DNA of 64,000 bases from an uncultured Acidobacteriia bacterium (GCA_903875575.1 CAIQWJ010000052.1:124001-188000); one strand, 5' to 3'; shown: positions 8,612 through 16,291, numbered from the stretch's first letter. Notes: generated by a model from the sequence alone, not told the origin. Program-made: numbers and translations.

Positions 8612-9304
8612 ATGTCAAACGTACAAACCATCGAAAGAAGACTCCCCGGTCCCAAGACCCCGGAAGCCAAAGCAAAGACCTGTCTCAACGCATATCGTCA
8701 CGGCCTCACCGGCAAGACTCTCCTCATAGCCGAAGAAGACCGCGAGCGCTACACCCTCTTCTTCTCCAACTTCCTGGCCTCTCTGGCCCCGGTAGGCGAC
8801 GAAGAAACCTTCCTCGCCAGTCAGGCCATCAACCAGGCATGGCGTCTCCAGACCATCCCGGCCCACTGCCAGAACATAGTCATGCTCGGCCACTTCGATG
8901 GCACCCAAAAACTCTTCCATTCCGACCACCCTGAAATCCAGGCCACAGTCATCGAAGCAGCCTCCGTCGCAAAACAAGCCGGAACCCTCGAACGCATCTC
9001 TCTCTACGAACAACGCATCCAGAAATCCTTCGAACGGTACATCGCCCAACTCAAACAGGTCCAGGCCGACCGCGAAGCGAAACATCTCGCCGAACTCGAA
9101 GAAGCCCGCATCCTCTACGAGTTCAGCAAAACAAGGGACTTGCCCTGGCAACCATCCGACGACGGATTCGTTTTTTCGCTCGAAGCAATCGAGCGCTACA
9201 CCTACCGCCACCACCGCAAAAACCAGACAGACCAGGACCGAATCCAATACAAGAAACACAACTTCCCCGGCATCACACCCGATAATCCGAAAAAAGCAGC
9301 CTGA
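8612..9304 (+). CDS. Conserved hypothetical 'GPKTPE' protein
   Basis: 230 residues, no signal peptide or membrane segment, largely helical and charged. The N-terminus reads RRLPGPKTPEAKAKTCLNAYRHGLTGK, a block I recognise from a protein set frequent and often multi-copy in Acidobacteriota and Planctomycetes, without known function. The tail is rich in His, Lys and Asn (YTYRHHRKNQTDQ). On the plus strand the gene is markedly A/C-rich and T/G-poor, unlike its neighbours, and it lies beside a degenerate repeat and a possible gene remnant, so acquisition by transfer is plausible. It could be a nucleic-acid-binding or mobile-element accessory protein; this is inference only. Confidence 0.75.
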   Translation: MSNVQTIERRLPGPKTPEAKAKTCLNAYRHGLTGKTLLIAEEDRERYTLFFSNFLASLAPVGDEETFLASQAINQAWRLQTIPAHCQNIVMLGHFDGTQKLFHSDHPEIQATVIEAASVAKQAGTLERISLYEQRIQKSFERYIAQLKQVQADREAKHLAELEEARILYEFSKTRDLPWQPSDDGFVFSLEAIERYTYRHHRKNQTDQDRIQYKKHNFPGITPDNPKKAA

Positions 9305-9432
9305 AAACGCCCCAAACCGCAACCCATGGCCCAGTCCAATGCCCGAAGTGTCTTCACCCCCGCGGTCGTCGGGTACGGCGAAGGTCCTGTGGAATCCACC
9401 ACCGGTGCTAAATTCAACATTTAGCCCTTCTA

Positions 9433-11283
9433 ATGCTCTCTCCAATTGAAATGGCCGCGTTCGCGCTGCTGATCGTCGCCTCGCTCACCGGTTTCTGGCT
9501 GCGTTTCGCGCCGGTGGTCCGCATCATTCGCGCCGCGAAGCCCGATGCCGGCTTCCAGCTTGGAGCCCTCGGTCCACGCGTCCAGCGGTTTGTCTGGGAA
9601 GTCCTGCTGCAGGGGAAAGTCATCAAGGACCGGCCAGTCGCCGGAGCCGCGCATGCCCTGGTCTTCTGGGGCTTCCTCGCTTTCGGGCTCATCACACTCA
9701 ATCACGTCGCCACCGGCTTCGGGGTGCCCTTCCTTTCGCGCACGGGTGGATTTGGCGCGCTTTATTTCGGACTGGCCGCGGTCTTCGCGGTAGCAGTTGC
9801 AGCATCAATAGCGTTTCTCGCGTTCCGGCGCTACGTACTGCGGCCGGTATTCCTTGGCAATGTGGCACCGGAATCGGGCTTCATCGCTGCGTTGATTTTC
9901 ACCCTGATGATCACCTACCTGGTGAGCCTGTCGGTTGACGACGCGAGCGCTCAGGGACATCTGGTCTGGTGGGCGCACACGCTCGCACTACTGATCTTCC
10001 TGCCGCTGGTGCCGCACACCAAGCACCTGCACCTGATCCTGAGCCCGCTGACCGTGTTCATGAAACGCGAAGGCTTCAGCGACGTGCCGAAGCTCGCAGG
10101 GGACGAAGAGTTTGGGCTGGTCACGGGCAAAGACCTCACCCAAATGGATGCGCTCCAGGCATTCTCCTGCGTGGAATGCGGCCGCTGCACCGAACATTGC
10201 CCGGCCTTCAATACCGATAAGGCGCTCAACCCGAAGGAAGTGATTCTCGGCCTGCGCGGCTATCTGCGGGAGGAAGGCCCGGCGTCGGAAAGCCCCCTGC
10301 TGGGCGTGCATGTATCGGAAGAGGCCATCTTCCAGTGCACCACTTGCGGAGCCTGCGAGGAATCCTGTCCGGTGGGGATTCAGCATCTGCCGTCAATCAT
10401 CGGACTGCGGCGCGGCGCGGTCAATACAGGCGCGTGGGAAGATCCGTTCGGCACCAAACTCTTCCTCGCGATGGAGCGCAACGGGAATTCGCTGGGAATG
10501 GCGTCCAGCGAGCGAATGAAGTTCATCGAGAAGAGCGGCTTGCCGCTTTACGATGGCACGCAGGAGTATTGCCTGTGGTTGGGCTGCATGGGCGCGTACG
10601 ATCCGGCCGGGCGCGAGACGGTACTGGCGCTGGTGAAGATCCTGCGGCATCTCGGCATCACATTCGGCGTGTTGAAGAAAGAGAAGTGCAATGGCGACCC
10701 GGCCCGTCGACTGGGCAACGACCTTCTGTTCACTGCGCTGGCGGAGGAGAATCTCCAGACCATTGGCGCGGCCAGCAAGGTCAAGCCTCCGAAGTTCCTC
10801 AGCATTTGCCCGCATTGTGTTCGCACTATGAGTACCGACTGGCAGGAAGCCGGGCAGACGGTCGAGATCGAGCATCACACGGAACTGCTGGCCCGTCACG
10901 CAGCGCAGTTGCCTTCGGCTTCAGGCGACAAAGAGAAGGTGGTCTATCACGATCCCTGCTACCTGGGCCGGTATCGGGGCGTTTATGACGAGCCGCGCGC
11001 AGTGTTGGGGCAGACGGTAGAGGTGTTGGAGGCTCCGCGCAACCGGGAGAAGTCGTTCTGCTGCGGCGCGGGCGGCGGCCAGATGTTCCTGGGCGAGGAA
11101 AAAGGCGAACGCATCAACCTGACTCGCGCCAAAGAACTGACGGCGACCGGAGCCGGAACCGTGGCGGCGGCCTGTCCGTTCTGTGCCTCCATGTTCCGGG
11201 ATGCCTTAAAAGCGGTATCCGACACGCCACCCCAGTTGCTGGATATCGCCCAGATTGTGGCTCGCGGCATTAGCGATCAGTAG
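9433..11283 (+). CDS. Membrane (Fe-S)-binding oxidoreductase, HdrD/CCG-domain type
   Basis: 616 residues. The first ~190 residues contain about five hydrophobic segments resembling a NarI-like haem b membrane part, with candidate His ligands. Two [4Fe-4S] motifs follow: CVECGRCTEHCP (Cys246, 249, 252, 256) and CTTCGACEESCP (Cys302, 305, 308, 312). The C-terminal half has two CCG-type domains, with WLGCMG near Cys385, ICPHC, and CCGAGGGQ at 543-544. This layout matches FadF/HdrD-like proteins thought to pass electrons, often from electron-transferring flavoprotein, into the quinone pool. No etf genes are adjacent; the acyl-CoA dehydrogenase at 25835 is a possible indirect electron source. Confidence 0.9.
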   Translation: MLSPIEMAAFALLIVASLTGFWLRFAPVVRIIRAAKPDAGFQLGALGPRVQRFVWEVLLQGKVIKDRPVAGAAHALVFWGFLAFGLITLNHVATGFGVPFLSRTGGFGALYFGLAAVFAVAVAASIAFLAFRRYVLRPVFLGNVAPESGFIAALIFTLMITYLVSLSVDDASAQGHLVWWAHTLALLIFLPLVPHTKHLHLILSPLTVFMKREGFSDVPKLAGDEEFGLVTGKDLTQMDALQAFSCVECGRCTEHCPAFNTDKALNPKEVILGLRGYLREEGPASESPLLGVHVSEEAIFQCTTCGACEESCPVGIQHLPSIIGLRRGAVNTGAWEDPFGTKLFLAMERNGNSLGMASSERMKFIEKSGLPLYDGTQEYCLWLGCMGAYDPAGRETVLALVKILRHLGITFGVLKKEKCNGDPARRLGNDLLFTALAEENLQTIGAASKVKPPKFLSICPHCVRTMSTDWQEAGQTVEIEHHTELLARHAAQLPSASGDKEKVVYHDPCYLGRYRGVYDEPRAVLGQTVEVLEAPRNREKSFCCGAGGGQMFLGEEKGERINLTRAKELTATGAGTVAAACPFCASMFRDALKAVSDTPPQLLDIAQIVARGISDQ

Positions 11284-11353
11284 TCAATTTTAGGGGCTTG
11301 CCGAAAGGCGAACAAAATGCGAAACTGGTCCTCACGAAAGGAGGACATTTCCC

Positions 11354-11833
11354 ATGTCTCTCGCTCAAACGGCTACTGCCGAGCTCAAAGCAGCTCAGGA
11401 TTATTTCAACCGCTCCACGCGCAATCTGCGCGAAGAGGATTCCACATTCGCACCCGCCGAAGGCATGATGACCATCGCCCAGCAGGTGGCGCATTCGGCT
11501 CATACGATTGGCTGGTTTATCGAAGGTGCATTCAGCCCGACGGGCTTCGACATGAACTGGGGCAAACACGCCAAAATCATCATGGCGTATACTTCGCTGG
11601 CCGCGGCAAAGGCCTGGTTTGATAAGGAGATTGCAGCAGCCTGCGCAGCAATTGCCGGCAAGTCAGACGAAGAACTGAGCGCCCCGCTGCCACCCGGCCC
11701 GATCATGGGTGGAGCCCCGAGAATGGCAATTTTCGGTGCCATCACGGACCACACCGCGCACCACCGCGGAGCGCTGACGGTGTACGCAAGACTGAAGGGC
11801 ATCGTACCGCCCATGCCGTATATGGAGATGTAA
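11354..11833 (+). CDS. DinB family protein (cytoplasmic)
   Basis: 159 residues. A strong ribosome binding site (aaaggagg, ending at 11343) sits 10 bases before the ATG at 11354. The protein has the four-helix DinB/YfiT pattern with metal-binding His residues in QQVAHSAHTIG and DHTAHHRGAL. The family includes thiol-S-transferases and damage-induced proteins of uncertain role. There is no signal peptide, unlike the second DinB protein at 30339. It stands alone between the Fe-S oxidoreductase and a convergent operon. Confidence 0.9.
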   Translation: MSLAQTATAELKAAQDYFNRSTRNLREEDSTFAPAEGMMTIAQQVAHSAHTIGWFIEGAFSPTGFDMNWGKHAKIIMAYTSLAAAKAWFDKEIAAACAAIAGKSDEELSAPLPPGPIMGGAPRMAIFGAITDHTAHHRGALTVYARLKGIVPPMPYMEM

Positions 11834-11855
11834 GAAAAGCCTGATTCACACAGTT

Positions 11856-12176
11856 TCACACCGGAGCCGGTTCGCCAAGGGATGACCTGATCTCGTCGTT
11901 GAATCCGCCATTGTCGATCAGGCACCGGATCATGGCAAGGCGGGCATCCCGGAGTCCACCGGTGAAATCATTGCGGAACTGACGGGCAACATGAGTCGCC
12001 TGCCGCAATTGCTCAGGATCATAGAACGCCTGAGCAATTGCGGCGCACGCCTTTTTCAGTTGCTCCCGCAGAGCATCCGGGAGTTGTTCGAGGGTTTCCG
12101 CTCTCCGGACGATTGGATCTTCAGCCAACTCGACGACCATTTGGAGAAAGGCCGCGACTCCCTCGGGTGCTGTCAT
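11856..12176 (-). CDS. Small hypothetical protein, last gene of the TPM-LemA operon
   Basis: 106 residues from the ATG at 12176 (MTAPEGVAAFLQ). It is predicted all-helical and soluble, without cysteine motifs or signal peptide; phrases include LPDALREQLKKACAAIAQAF and ARLAMIRCLIDNGGF. It lies 37 bp after lemA on the same strand, separated by a hairpin at 12182-12208, so it is probably the distal gene of the TPM / nucleotidyltransferase / LemA operon. I do not recognise the family. Confidence 0.6.
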   Translation of the reverse strand: MTAPEGVAAFLQMVVELAEDPIVRRAETLEQLPDALREQLKKACAAIAQAFYDPEQLRQATHVARQFRNDFTGGLRDARLAMIRCLIDNGGFNDEIRSSLGEPAPV

Positions 12177-12181
12177 GTGTG

Positions 12182-12208
12182 AAGGGGCCGGCTGAATGCC
12201 AGCCCCTT
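12182..12208 (-). other. Intercistronic hairpin after lemA
   Basis: aaggggccggc at 12182-12192 pairs with gccagcccctt at 12198-12208 around a 5-base loop, with one mismatch. There is no U-tract on the minus-strand side. It may mark an RNA processing or partial termination point between lemA and the small downstream gene. Confidence 0.5.
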
Positions 12209-12213
12209 GTGTT

Positions 12214-12780
12214 TTAGAACTGTACTTTCGGAGCGTTGCGGGCGGCCGGGTCGGTCTTGAAGTACGCGTCTTCCCTCTGGAAGCCCGAGAGCGACGCCAC
12301 GATGTTGGCCGGGAAAACCACAAGATCCGCGTTGTACTGCTGGACCGACTCGTTGTAGACGCGGCGCGACTGCAGGATACGGTTTTCCGTGCCTTCGAGC
12401 GTGTATTGCAGCTGTTTAAAGTTCTCGTTGGCCTTCAGGTTCGGGTAGTTTTCCGAGACCACGAGCAGACGGCCCAATGCGCTGCTCACCTGGTCGTTGG
12501 CCGCGATCTTTTCGGAAGGAGTTTTCGCGTTAATCATAGCGGAGCGGGCATTGGCCAGACTCTCCATGACCTGCGTTTCTTCCTTGGCGTAACCTTTGAC
12601 CGTCTCGACGAGATTGGGAATCAGATCGGCGCGACGCTGCAGGTCGGCATCCACCTGGCTGAACTGCGCGGCGATGCCTTCTTTTTCCCTGGCCAGCTTG
12701 TTGCGGGTCCCGACGAACTGGCAACCACCCAGAACTACGGCAAACCCGAGGGCTGCCAGAATGATCATTCCGGTTTTCAT
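12214..12780 (-). CDS. lemA: LemA family protein
   Basis: 188 residues. The N-terminal segment MKTGMIILAALGFAVVLGGCQ is a lipoprotein-like signal anchor with a lipobox (LGGC). It then has the long helical LemA domain: NKLAREKEGIAAQFSQVDADLQRR, DLIPNLVETVKGYA, YPNLKANENFKQL and YNADLVVFPANIV. LemA proteins are membrane-anchored helical bundles that often sit beside TPM-domain genes; their molecular role is poorly defined. Here lemA follows a nucleotidyltransferase-like gene (12 bp gap) and TPM. Confidence 0.95.
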   Translation of the reverse strand: MKTGMIILAALGFAVVLGGCQFVGTRNKLAREKEGIAAQFSQVDADLQRRADLIPNLVETVKGYAKEETQVMESLANARSAMINAKTPSEKIAANDQVSSALGRLLVVSENYPNLKANENFKQLQYTLEGTENRILQSRRVYNESVQQYNADLVVFPANIVASLSGFQREDAYFKTDPAARNAPKVQF

Positions 12781-12792
12781 GAAAAGCGTCTC

Positions 12793-13503
12793 CTATTTGG
12801 CGAGGACGTCAACAGCGTCGATCACCTTTTCAATCTGAATAATATAACGGCCAAATAAAGGTTCCGGTTCAACTTCCTTCGCCTTGACCTTTTCTTCGCG
12901 CAGGTCGAGCAGGGTCAGGAAGGGCGCGGCCTCGATACCGAAGTGACGGCCAGCCGCTTCCACGATCGCGCGGCGGTGAATGGTGGCGGTCACGCCATCG
13001 AGCAGCAGCGCATGTCGTATGAGGACGCAGAAGGTAGATACCGATTCGGCCAGCAGGCGGCGAAGGGCATCTTTATCCGACAGCAGTCCCCCGCCCTTCT
13101 GCCGCAGGCGCAGGAGTTTGGTGCGCAACTGGCACTCCACCTGGGCGCGGTAAAAGGAGCGGTCGATCTCGAGCGCTTCCACGAGATTCGGACCGTAGAG
13201 AATGCGATGGTGGTCGCGGATATCGTGGAATTCGATCGGGAAACAGTCTGTCGATGTTTCCAGTTCGTGTTCGGTGAGCAGCAGCGGCGATGGGTTGCCC
13301 TTGTCGCGCCACCAGCGGAAGACAGGTTCCACCGCGCGGAGTTCGGCAGGGGTGATCCGCGTGAGCACGCAGAGGAGGTTGAAGTCGGAGAACTTCTCGT
13401 TATAGTCGCCGCTGGCCGCCGAGCCGTAGAGCACGACCGAGACGAGGTTGGAATCGAGCGCTTTGCGGAGTCTTTCGACGATCTGGTCGAGATTAGTTGC
13501 CAT
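12793..13503 (-). CDS. Nucleotidyltransferase-like protein with altered metal site
   Basis: 236 residues. The N-terminus has the Pol-beta/MNT fold signature LYGSAASGDYNEKFSDFNLL, with GS at 27-28, but the usual D-x-D metal pair is Asp40-Phe-Asn42, so the second acidic ligand is missing. Other phrases are PIEFHDIRDHHRILYG and a helical C-terminal half. I recall acidobacterial relatives reading SDLNLL at this site, so the change may be family-wide; this is from memory, not checked. It lies between TPM and lemA with 35 and 12 bp gaps. It may bind nucleotide without transfer activity, or use another acidic residue. Confidence 0.8.
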   Translation of the reverse strand: MATNLDQIVERLRKALDSNLVSVVLYGSAASGDYNEKFSDFNLLCVLTRITPAELRAVEPVFRWWRDKGNPSPLLLTEHELETSTDCFPIEFHDIRDHHRILYGPNLVEALEIDRSFYRAQVECQLRTKLLRLRQKGGGLLSDKDALRRLLAESVSTFCVLIRHALLLDGVTATIHRRAIVEAAGRHFGIEAAPFLTLLDLREEKVKAKEVEPEPLFGRYIIQIEKVIDAVDVLAK

Positions 13504-13538
13504 TCGTTTCCTTTATGGTAATGCCGCGAGACCTGTAC

Positions 13539-14342
13539 TTACCAGTCACTGGAGGCACCGCCGCCACCGGAACTACCGCCGCCAAAACCGCCGAAACCGC
13601 CACCGCCACCACCGCCATCGAAACCGCCGAAGCCGCCACCGCGACGACCGCCTCCGCCGCCATTGAGCAACTGGCCGAGCAACATACCGGTGAGGAAGTT
13701 ACCGATCCCTCCACCTCCTCCACCGTAGCCACCACCACCCCGCCGAATGAGCGAGAGGAGGAAGACAATTCCGATGATGATAAAGGGCCAGGGGATGGAG
13801 CCGCCCGGGGTCTCACGAACAGGCCTGCGATAGGACTGAGGCGGAGGAATCTGAACGTTCTGATCCTTTGCAATGGTTTCGCCCAGGTGCACCGCCGCCG
13901 CAATCATGGCCGCGCCGTATTGCCCTGCGCGAAGAGCCGGCCGCATGTCTTCCAGGAGAAGGCCGGACATGCCGTCAGGGACCGCACCGCCGAGGCCGCC
14001 ACCAACTTCGAGTCGGCTCTTGCGATCGCCGATGGAGAGGAGCAGCATCGCGCCGTTGTCTTTCTTCTTCTGTCCGACGCCCCACGCTTTGAAAATGTCG
14101 ATGGTGACGTCTTCAATCGGCTCGTTGTTGAGCGATTGAATGGTCACGAAAGCGAGTTGTGCGCTGGTGGCCTGTTCGACGCGCGTCGCGTAGTCTTCGA
14201 GTTCAGCCCGGCTCTGCGGGTCTATGACGCCGGCGAAGTCGCTGACGTAGCCGCCCTGCGGTTTGAGGGCTTTCCAGTCCGTAGCAAATGCCGGCGCAAG
14301 AAGGAGCAGGAAACTCGCAGCGAGACGGGGCAGACGTGACAT
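13539..14342 (-). CDS. TPM domain-containing membrane protein (YgcG family)
   Basis: 267 residues from the ATG at 14342; a GTG at 14348 is the alternative. A signal peptide (RLAASFLLLLAPAFA) precedes the TPM domain (GYVSDFAGVIDPQSRAELE, QLAFVTIQSL, GVGQKKKDNGAMLLLSI, LEVGGGLGGAVPD). A membrane segment (WPFIIIGIVFLLSLI) follows, then a C-terminal tail made almost only of Gly, Phe, Ser and Arg (GGGGRRGGGFGGF). TPM domains are found in photosystem II repair factors and bacterial envelope proteins; some have phosphatase activity. First gene of the operon with the nucleotidyltransferase-like gene and lemA. Confidence 0.92.
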   Translation of the reverse strand: MSRLPRLAASFLLLLAPAFATDWKALKPQGGYVSDFAGVIDPQSRAELEDYATRVEQATSAQLAFVTIQSLNNEPIEDVTIDIFKAWGVGQKKKDNGAMLLLSIGDRKSRLEVGGGLGGAVPDGMSGLLLEDMRPALRAGQYGAAMIAAAVHLGETIAKDQNVQIPPPQSYRRPVRETPGGSIPWPFIIIGIVFLLSLIRRGGGGYGGGGGGIGNFLTGMLLGQLLNGGGGGRRGGGFGGFDGGGGGGGFGGFGGGSSGGGGASSDW

Positions 14343-14838
14343 GGACACTACCTAGTGTAACGGGCGGAGATTGTCGTTGGTTCGTTGTTTCCGATTTCTG
14401 CGATACTGTGGGGCGGCAGGCACACGGCACCGACGGCGAGAGGGGGCGGAATGCCTCGCGATTTGCAGAACGTCATTGGAGCGACCTGTCAGGTCCGGAC
14501 CGCTGGTGGGAACAAGGCGGACCCGCAGAGTCCAATGGCTGGTGGGGTTTCGTGACCGACACCGGCCCGGAGGAGCAACGCTGTTTTCGATTCCGCACAT
14601 CCGGTGCCCGAGACGCTGCGGCGGATTTCGACAATGTGGCATACGCAAAACGTTGACCGGCAGCCCGGTCCCTGACGCTCCGATGGAACGCGGTCGGGCT
14701 CGGAATCGAATGGGTGGAGGTAGTTTAACCCGAACTCGTTTTCCTGGCTCTGGTAGTTACTGGCGATCTCAACAGCGACGGCAGTTTGCAGTGTTTATTT
14801 GAGTAACAAAACTAAAACAAAATTTCCTGTTTTTGTTG
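14343..14838. other. Gene-free stretch, possible degraded remnant
   Basis: I find no convincing gene. A short plus-strand frame ending at 14656 contains a protein-like phrase (GFVTDTGPEEQRCFRFRTSG and then AADFDNVAY) that could be the decayed end of a secreted-protein gene, but no start, ribosome binding site or family supports it. Toward 14800-14840 the sequence becomes A+T-rich, leading into the promoter at 14839. Confidence 0.35.
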
Positions 14839-14867
14839 TTGACAAGGCGAAGCGGCAGGCGTAATTT
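14839..14867 (+). promoter_or_regulatory. Consensus-like sigma-70 promoter
   Basis: TTGACA at 14839-14844, a 17-base spacer, then TAATTT at 14862-14867, preceded by an A+T-rich tract. Transcription would start near 14874 and read toward the mini-ORF at 14903 and rpmE at 15150. Confidence 0.6.
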
Positions 14868-14883
14868 GGAGGTATCACTGAAG

Positions 14884-14891
14884 AAGGAGGT
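14884..14891 (+). promoter_or_regulatory. Very strong, extended Shine-Dalgarno
   Basis: aaggaggt at 14884-14891 continues as aaggaggtggtcc to 14896, complementary to the 3' tail of bacterial 16S rRNA apart from one position. It ends 11 bases before the ATG at 14903. Confidence 0.55.
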
Positions 14892-14902
14892 GGTCCAGAA
14901 AA

Positions 14903-14944
14903 ATGAGTTCCTGTAGTAGACCGCGTGAGGTGGCCGAATGCTGA
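14903..14944 (+). CDS. Candidate 13-residue leader or small peptide
   Basis: The ATG at 14903 opens a 13-codon frame, MSSCSRPREVAEC, ending in TGA at 14944. It is supported by the promoter and the extended Shine-Dalgarno just upstream, not by homology. Two Cys and three charged residues are notable in so short a peptide. It could be an upstream ORF regulating rpmE, a stand-alone small protein, or simply a chance frame behind a ribosome-binding RNA element. Confidence 0.3.
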   Translation: MSSCSRPREVAEC

Positions 14945-15052
14945 ATCGACCGTTGTTATCGCTGCAGGTTTCGTTGTCAGTGACGAGACCATCTTCCTGT
15001 GGACCGGTTGCTTCGTCGCGGACGCTGTAACTGCCTCCAGTTAAAAGGCTAC

Positions 15053-15102
15053 CGAACCCCCGCAAGCGCGCTGCAAGCTGTGGCGCGAACTGCGGGGGTT
15101 CG
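15053..15102 (+). other. Perfect 12-bp inverted repeat in the rpmE leader
   Basis: cgaacccccgca at 15053-15064 is perfectly complementary to tgcgggggttcg at 15091-15102, with 26 bases between. No T-run follows, so it is not a typical intrinsic terminator. It could be an RNA hairpin governing rpmE or a DNA-binding site next to its promoter. Confidence 0.55.
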
Positions 15103-15117
15103 TCATTTACAGGCCTG

Positions 15118-15126
15118 TGTTAAGAT
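15118..15126 (+). promoter_or_regulatory. Extended -10 promoter candidate for rpmE
   Basis: TGTTAAGAT provides TG-N plus the hexamer TAAGAT (15121-15126). No good -35 is visible. Transcription would start near 15133, giving a short leader with a gagagg ribosome binding site before the ATG at 15150. Confidence 0.4.
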
Positions 15127-15149
15127 GAAGTTTCCTGAGAGGTCAAGAA

Positions 15150-15386
15150 ATGAAAGCTGGAATTCACCCCGCCTACAATGAGGTGAACGTAGTCTGCGCC
15201 TGCGGACACACGTTCCGCACGAGAACCACCAACAAGACCGACATCCGCGTCGAAATCTGCTCGAACTGCCATCCGTTTTTCACGGGTAAGCAGAAGCTGA
15301 TCGATACGGCCGGTCGCGTGGACAAGTTCGAAAGAAAGTACAAGCAACAGCGCGCCGAAAAGGCCGCTGGCCTTGCTGCCAAGTAA
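15150..15386 (+). CDS. rpmE: 50S ribosomal protein L31, zinc-binding type
   Basis: 78 residues. The sequence [39 protein letters not shown] and [16 protein letters not shown] is typical of L31. The CxC and CxxC pairs (CACG, CSNC) mark the zinc-containing C+ form used under zinc-replete conditions. The C-terminal tail is extended by a short Lys/Ala-rich stretch. It is a single-gene unit ending at the terminator at 15414. Confidence 0.97.
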   Translation: MKAGIHPAYNEVNVVCACGHTFRTRTTNKTDIRVEICSNCHPFFTGKQKLIDTAGRVDKFERKYKQQRAEKAAGLAAK

Positions 15387-15413
15387 GACAGAGAGATTTA
15401 CGGGTTCAAAAGA

Positions 15414-15448
15414 AAAAGGGCGGCTACCTTCGGGTAGCCGCCCTTTTT
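15414..15448 (+). terminator. Bidirectional intrinsic terminator after rpmE
   Basis: A long stem (aaaaaggcggctacc paired with ggtagccgcccttttt, one bulged C) closes on a ttcg tetraloop, with A-tract and T-tract on opposite sides. It can stop both rpmE on the plus strand and the minus-strand operon ending at 15467. Confidence 0.9.
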
Positions 15449-15466
15449 AGGGTCTGCGGAGGAGGT

Positions 15467-15904
15467 TTATTGCTTCGCGGTCGCGCCGGAGCCAGCGGCG
15501 GCCTTGCGGCTTGCCTTGAGCTGCTGCTGAGCTTTCTGGCGCTCGGTGCGCCATGCGTCATAGGCCGGTTTCTGCGCGTCGGTTAACACCGCGCGGATTT
15601 CATCCACCTGTTCCTGTTGAATCTTGTCGCGCAAAGGGCGTTCTTCCCTGCGAATCTCATCGAACTTCTTCTTCGTATCGTCGAGAATCTTCGAGACGGC
15701 AGCCTGCTGCTCGGCATTCACGCCGACTTTCTGGACCATTTCCGCCATGTAGCGCGTGCGTAACTCAGCCATGGTCCGGGGTGCAGCGACAGCGGGGACG
15801 GAAGCCTTCACAGTGTAGAGCCGGTTCGATGCCACGCCGACGGCAATGCCGCTGGCAAAAACCAGAACGAGGTAGAGAATTGCGCTGAGGCGAGTGCGGG
15901 GCAT
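15467..15904 (-). CDS. Membrane-anchored Spy/CpxP-like periplasmic protein
   Basis: 145 residues. An N-terminal membrane anchor (ILYLVLVFASGIAVGVA) is followed by a charged, helical domain with MAELRTRYMAEMVQKVGV, QQAAVSKILDDTKKKFDEI and VDEIRAVLTDAQKPAYDAW. The LT-x-x-Q block resembles the LTxxQ repeats of Spy/CpxP-type chaperones and metal-resistance proteins, giving a moderate assignment. It is the third gene of an operon led by an ECF sigma factor, so it is a likely output or sensor in an envelope stress circuit. Confidence 0.75.
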   Translation of the reverse strand: MPRTRLSAILYLVLVFASGIAVGVASNRLYTVKASVPAVAAPRTMAELRTRYMAEMVQKVGVNAEQQAAVSKILDDTKKKFDEIRREERPLRDKIQQEQVDEIRAVLTDAQKPAYDAWRTERQKAQQQLKASRKAAAGSGATAKQ

Positions 15905-15909
15905 AGTGA

Positions 15910-16269
15910 CTATTGCTCCAGATCGGAAATACGTTCCACCTGGAGCGGTTCGAGATCCGAAACATGATCCGCTGCGAGTGCCTGGATATAGGCAGAACCG
16001 TCGAATGAGACGCCGGACTGGCTGGACGAAGCAGCCAGAAGGGCCATCAGCACGGAAGCACTGAGGGCGGCAGTCACGAGGGCCTTGGCCACACGGCTGA
16101 AAACCGTTGAAGAAGCCTCACGTGCCTCAATCTTTGCCCATAAAGAGGGCATGAAGTTCACCGAAGGATCGGGATCCGGACAGGCTGCGCGATAGGCATG
16201 AAGAAGGTTGTCCAGACATTCATTGTCATCGCCACCGCCAGTTGAGGTGTTCCATTCGCCGTTCGTCAT
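15910..16269 (-). CDS. Small single-span membrane protein, probable anti-sigma factor
   Basis: 119 residues from the ATG at 16269 (MTNGEWNTSTGGG). The N-terminal ~75 residues are predicted cytoplasmic (CLDNLLHAYRAACPDPDPS, FMPSLWAKIEAREA), then one membrane segment (ALVTAALSASVLMALLAA) and a short extracytoplasmic tail. Position directly after an ECF sigma gene (22 bp gap) and before a Spy-like gene suggests an anti-sigma factor, but the HxxxCxxC zinc motif of ZAS anti-sigma domains is absent. Assignment rests mainly on context. Confidence 0.65.
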   Translation of the reverse strand: MTNGEWNTSTGGGDDNECLDNLLHAYRAACPDPDPSVNFMPSLWAKIEAREASSTVFSRVAKALVTAALSASVLMALLAASSSQSGVSFDGSAYIQALAADHVSDLEPLQVERISDLEQ

Positions 16270-16291
16270 AAAGCCAATCTCTGCCTTTATC

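Noticed and set aside
13560-13745. Gly/Pro-coding repeat region as a possible CRISPR or minisatellite
   Set aside because: The repeats are degenerate codons of the Gly-rich TPM tail, with no fixed repeat unit or spacers.
14884-14898. Similarity of aaggaggtggtccag to the complement of the 16S rRNA 3' end, as a possible rRNA remnant
   Set aside because: The match ends after about 15 bases and does not extend into the conserved 16S helix 45 region; a strong Shine-Dalgarno explains it better.
14769-15065. 98-codon minus-strand open frame in the gene-free region
   Set aside because: It runs antisense through the promoter, mini-ORF and hairpin, lacks a ribosome binding site and has no recognisable family.
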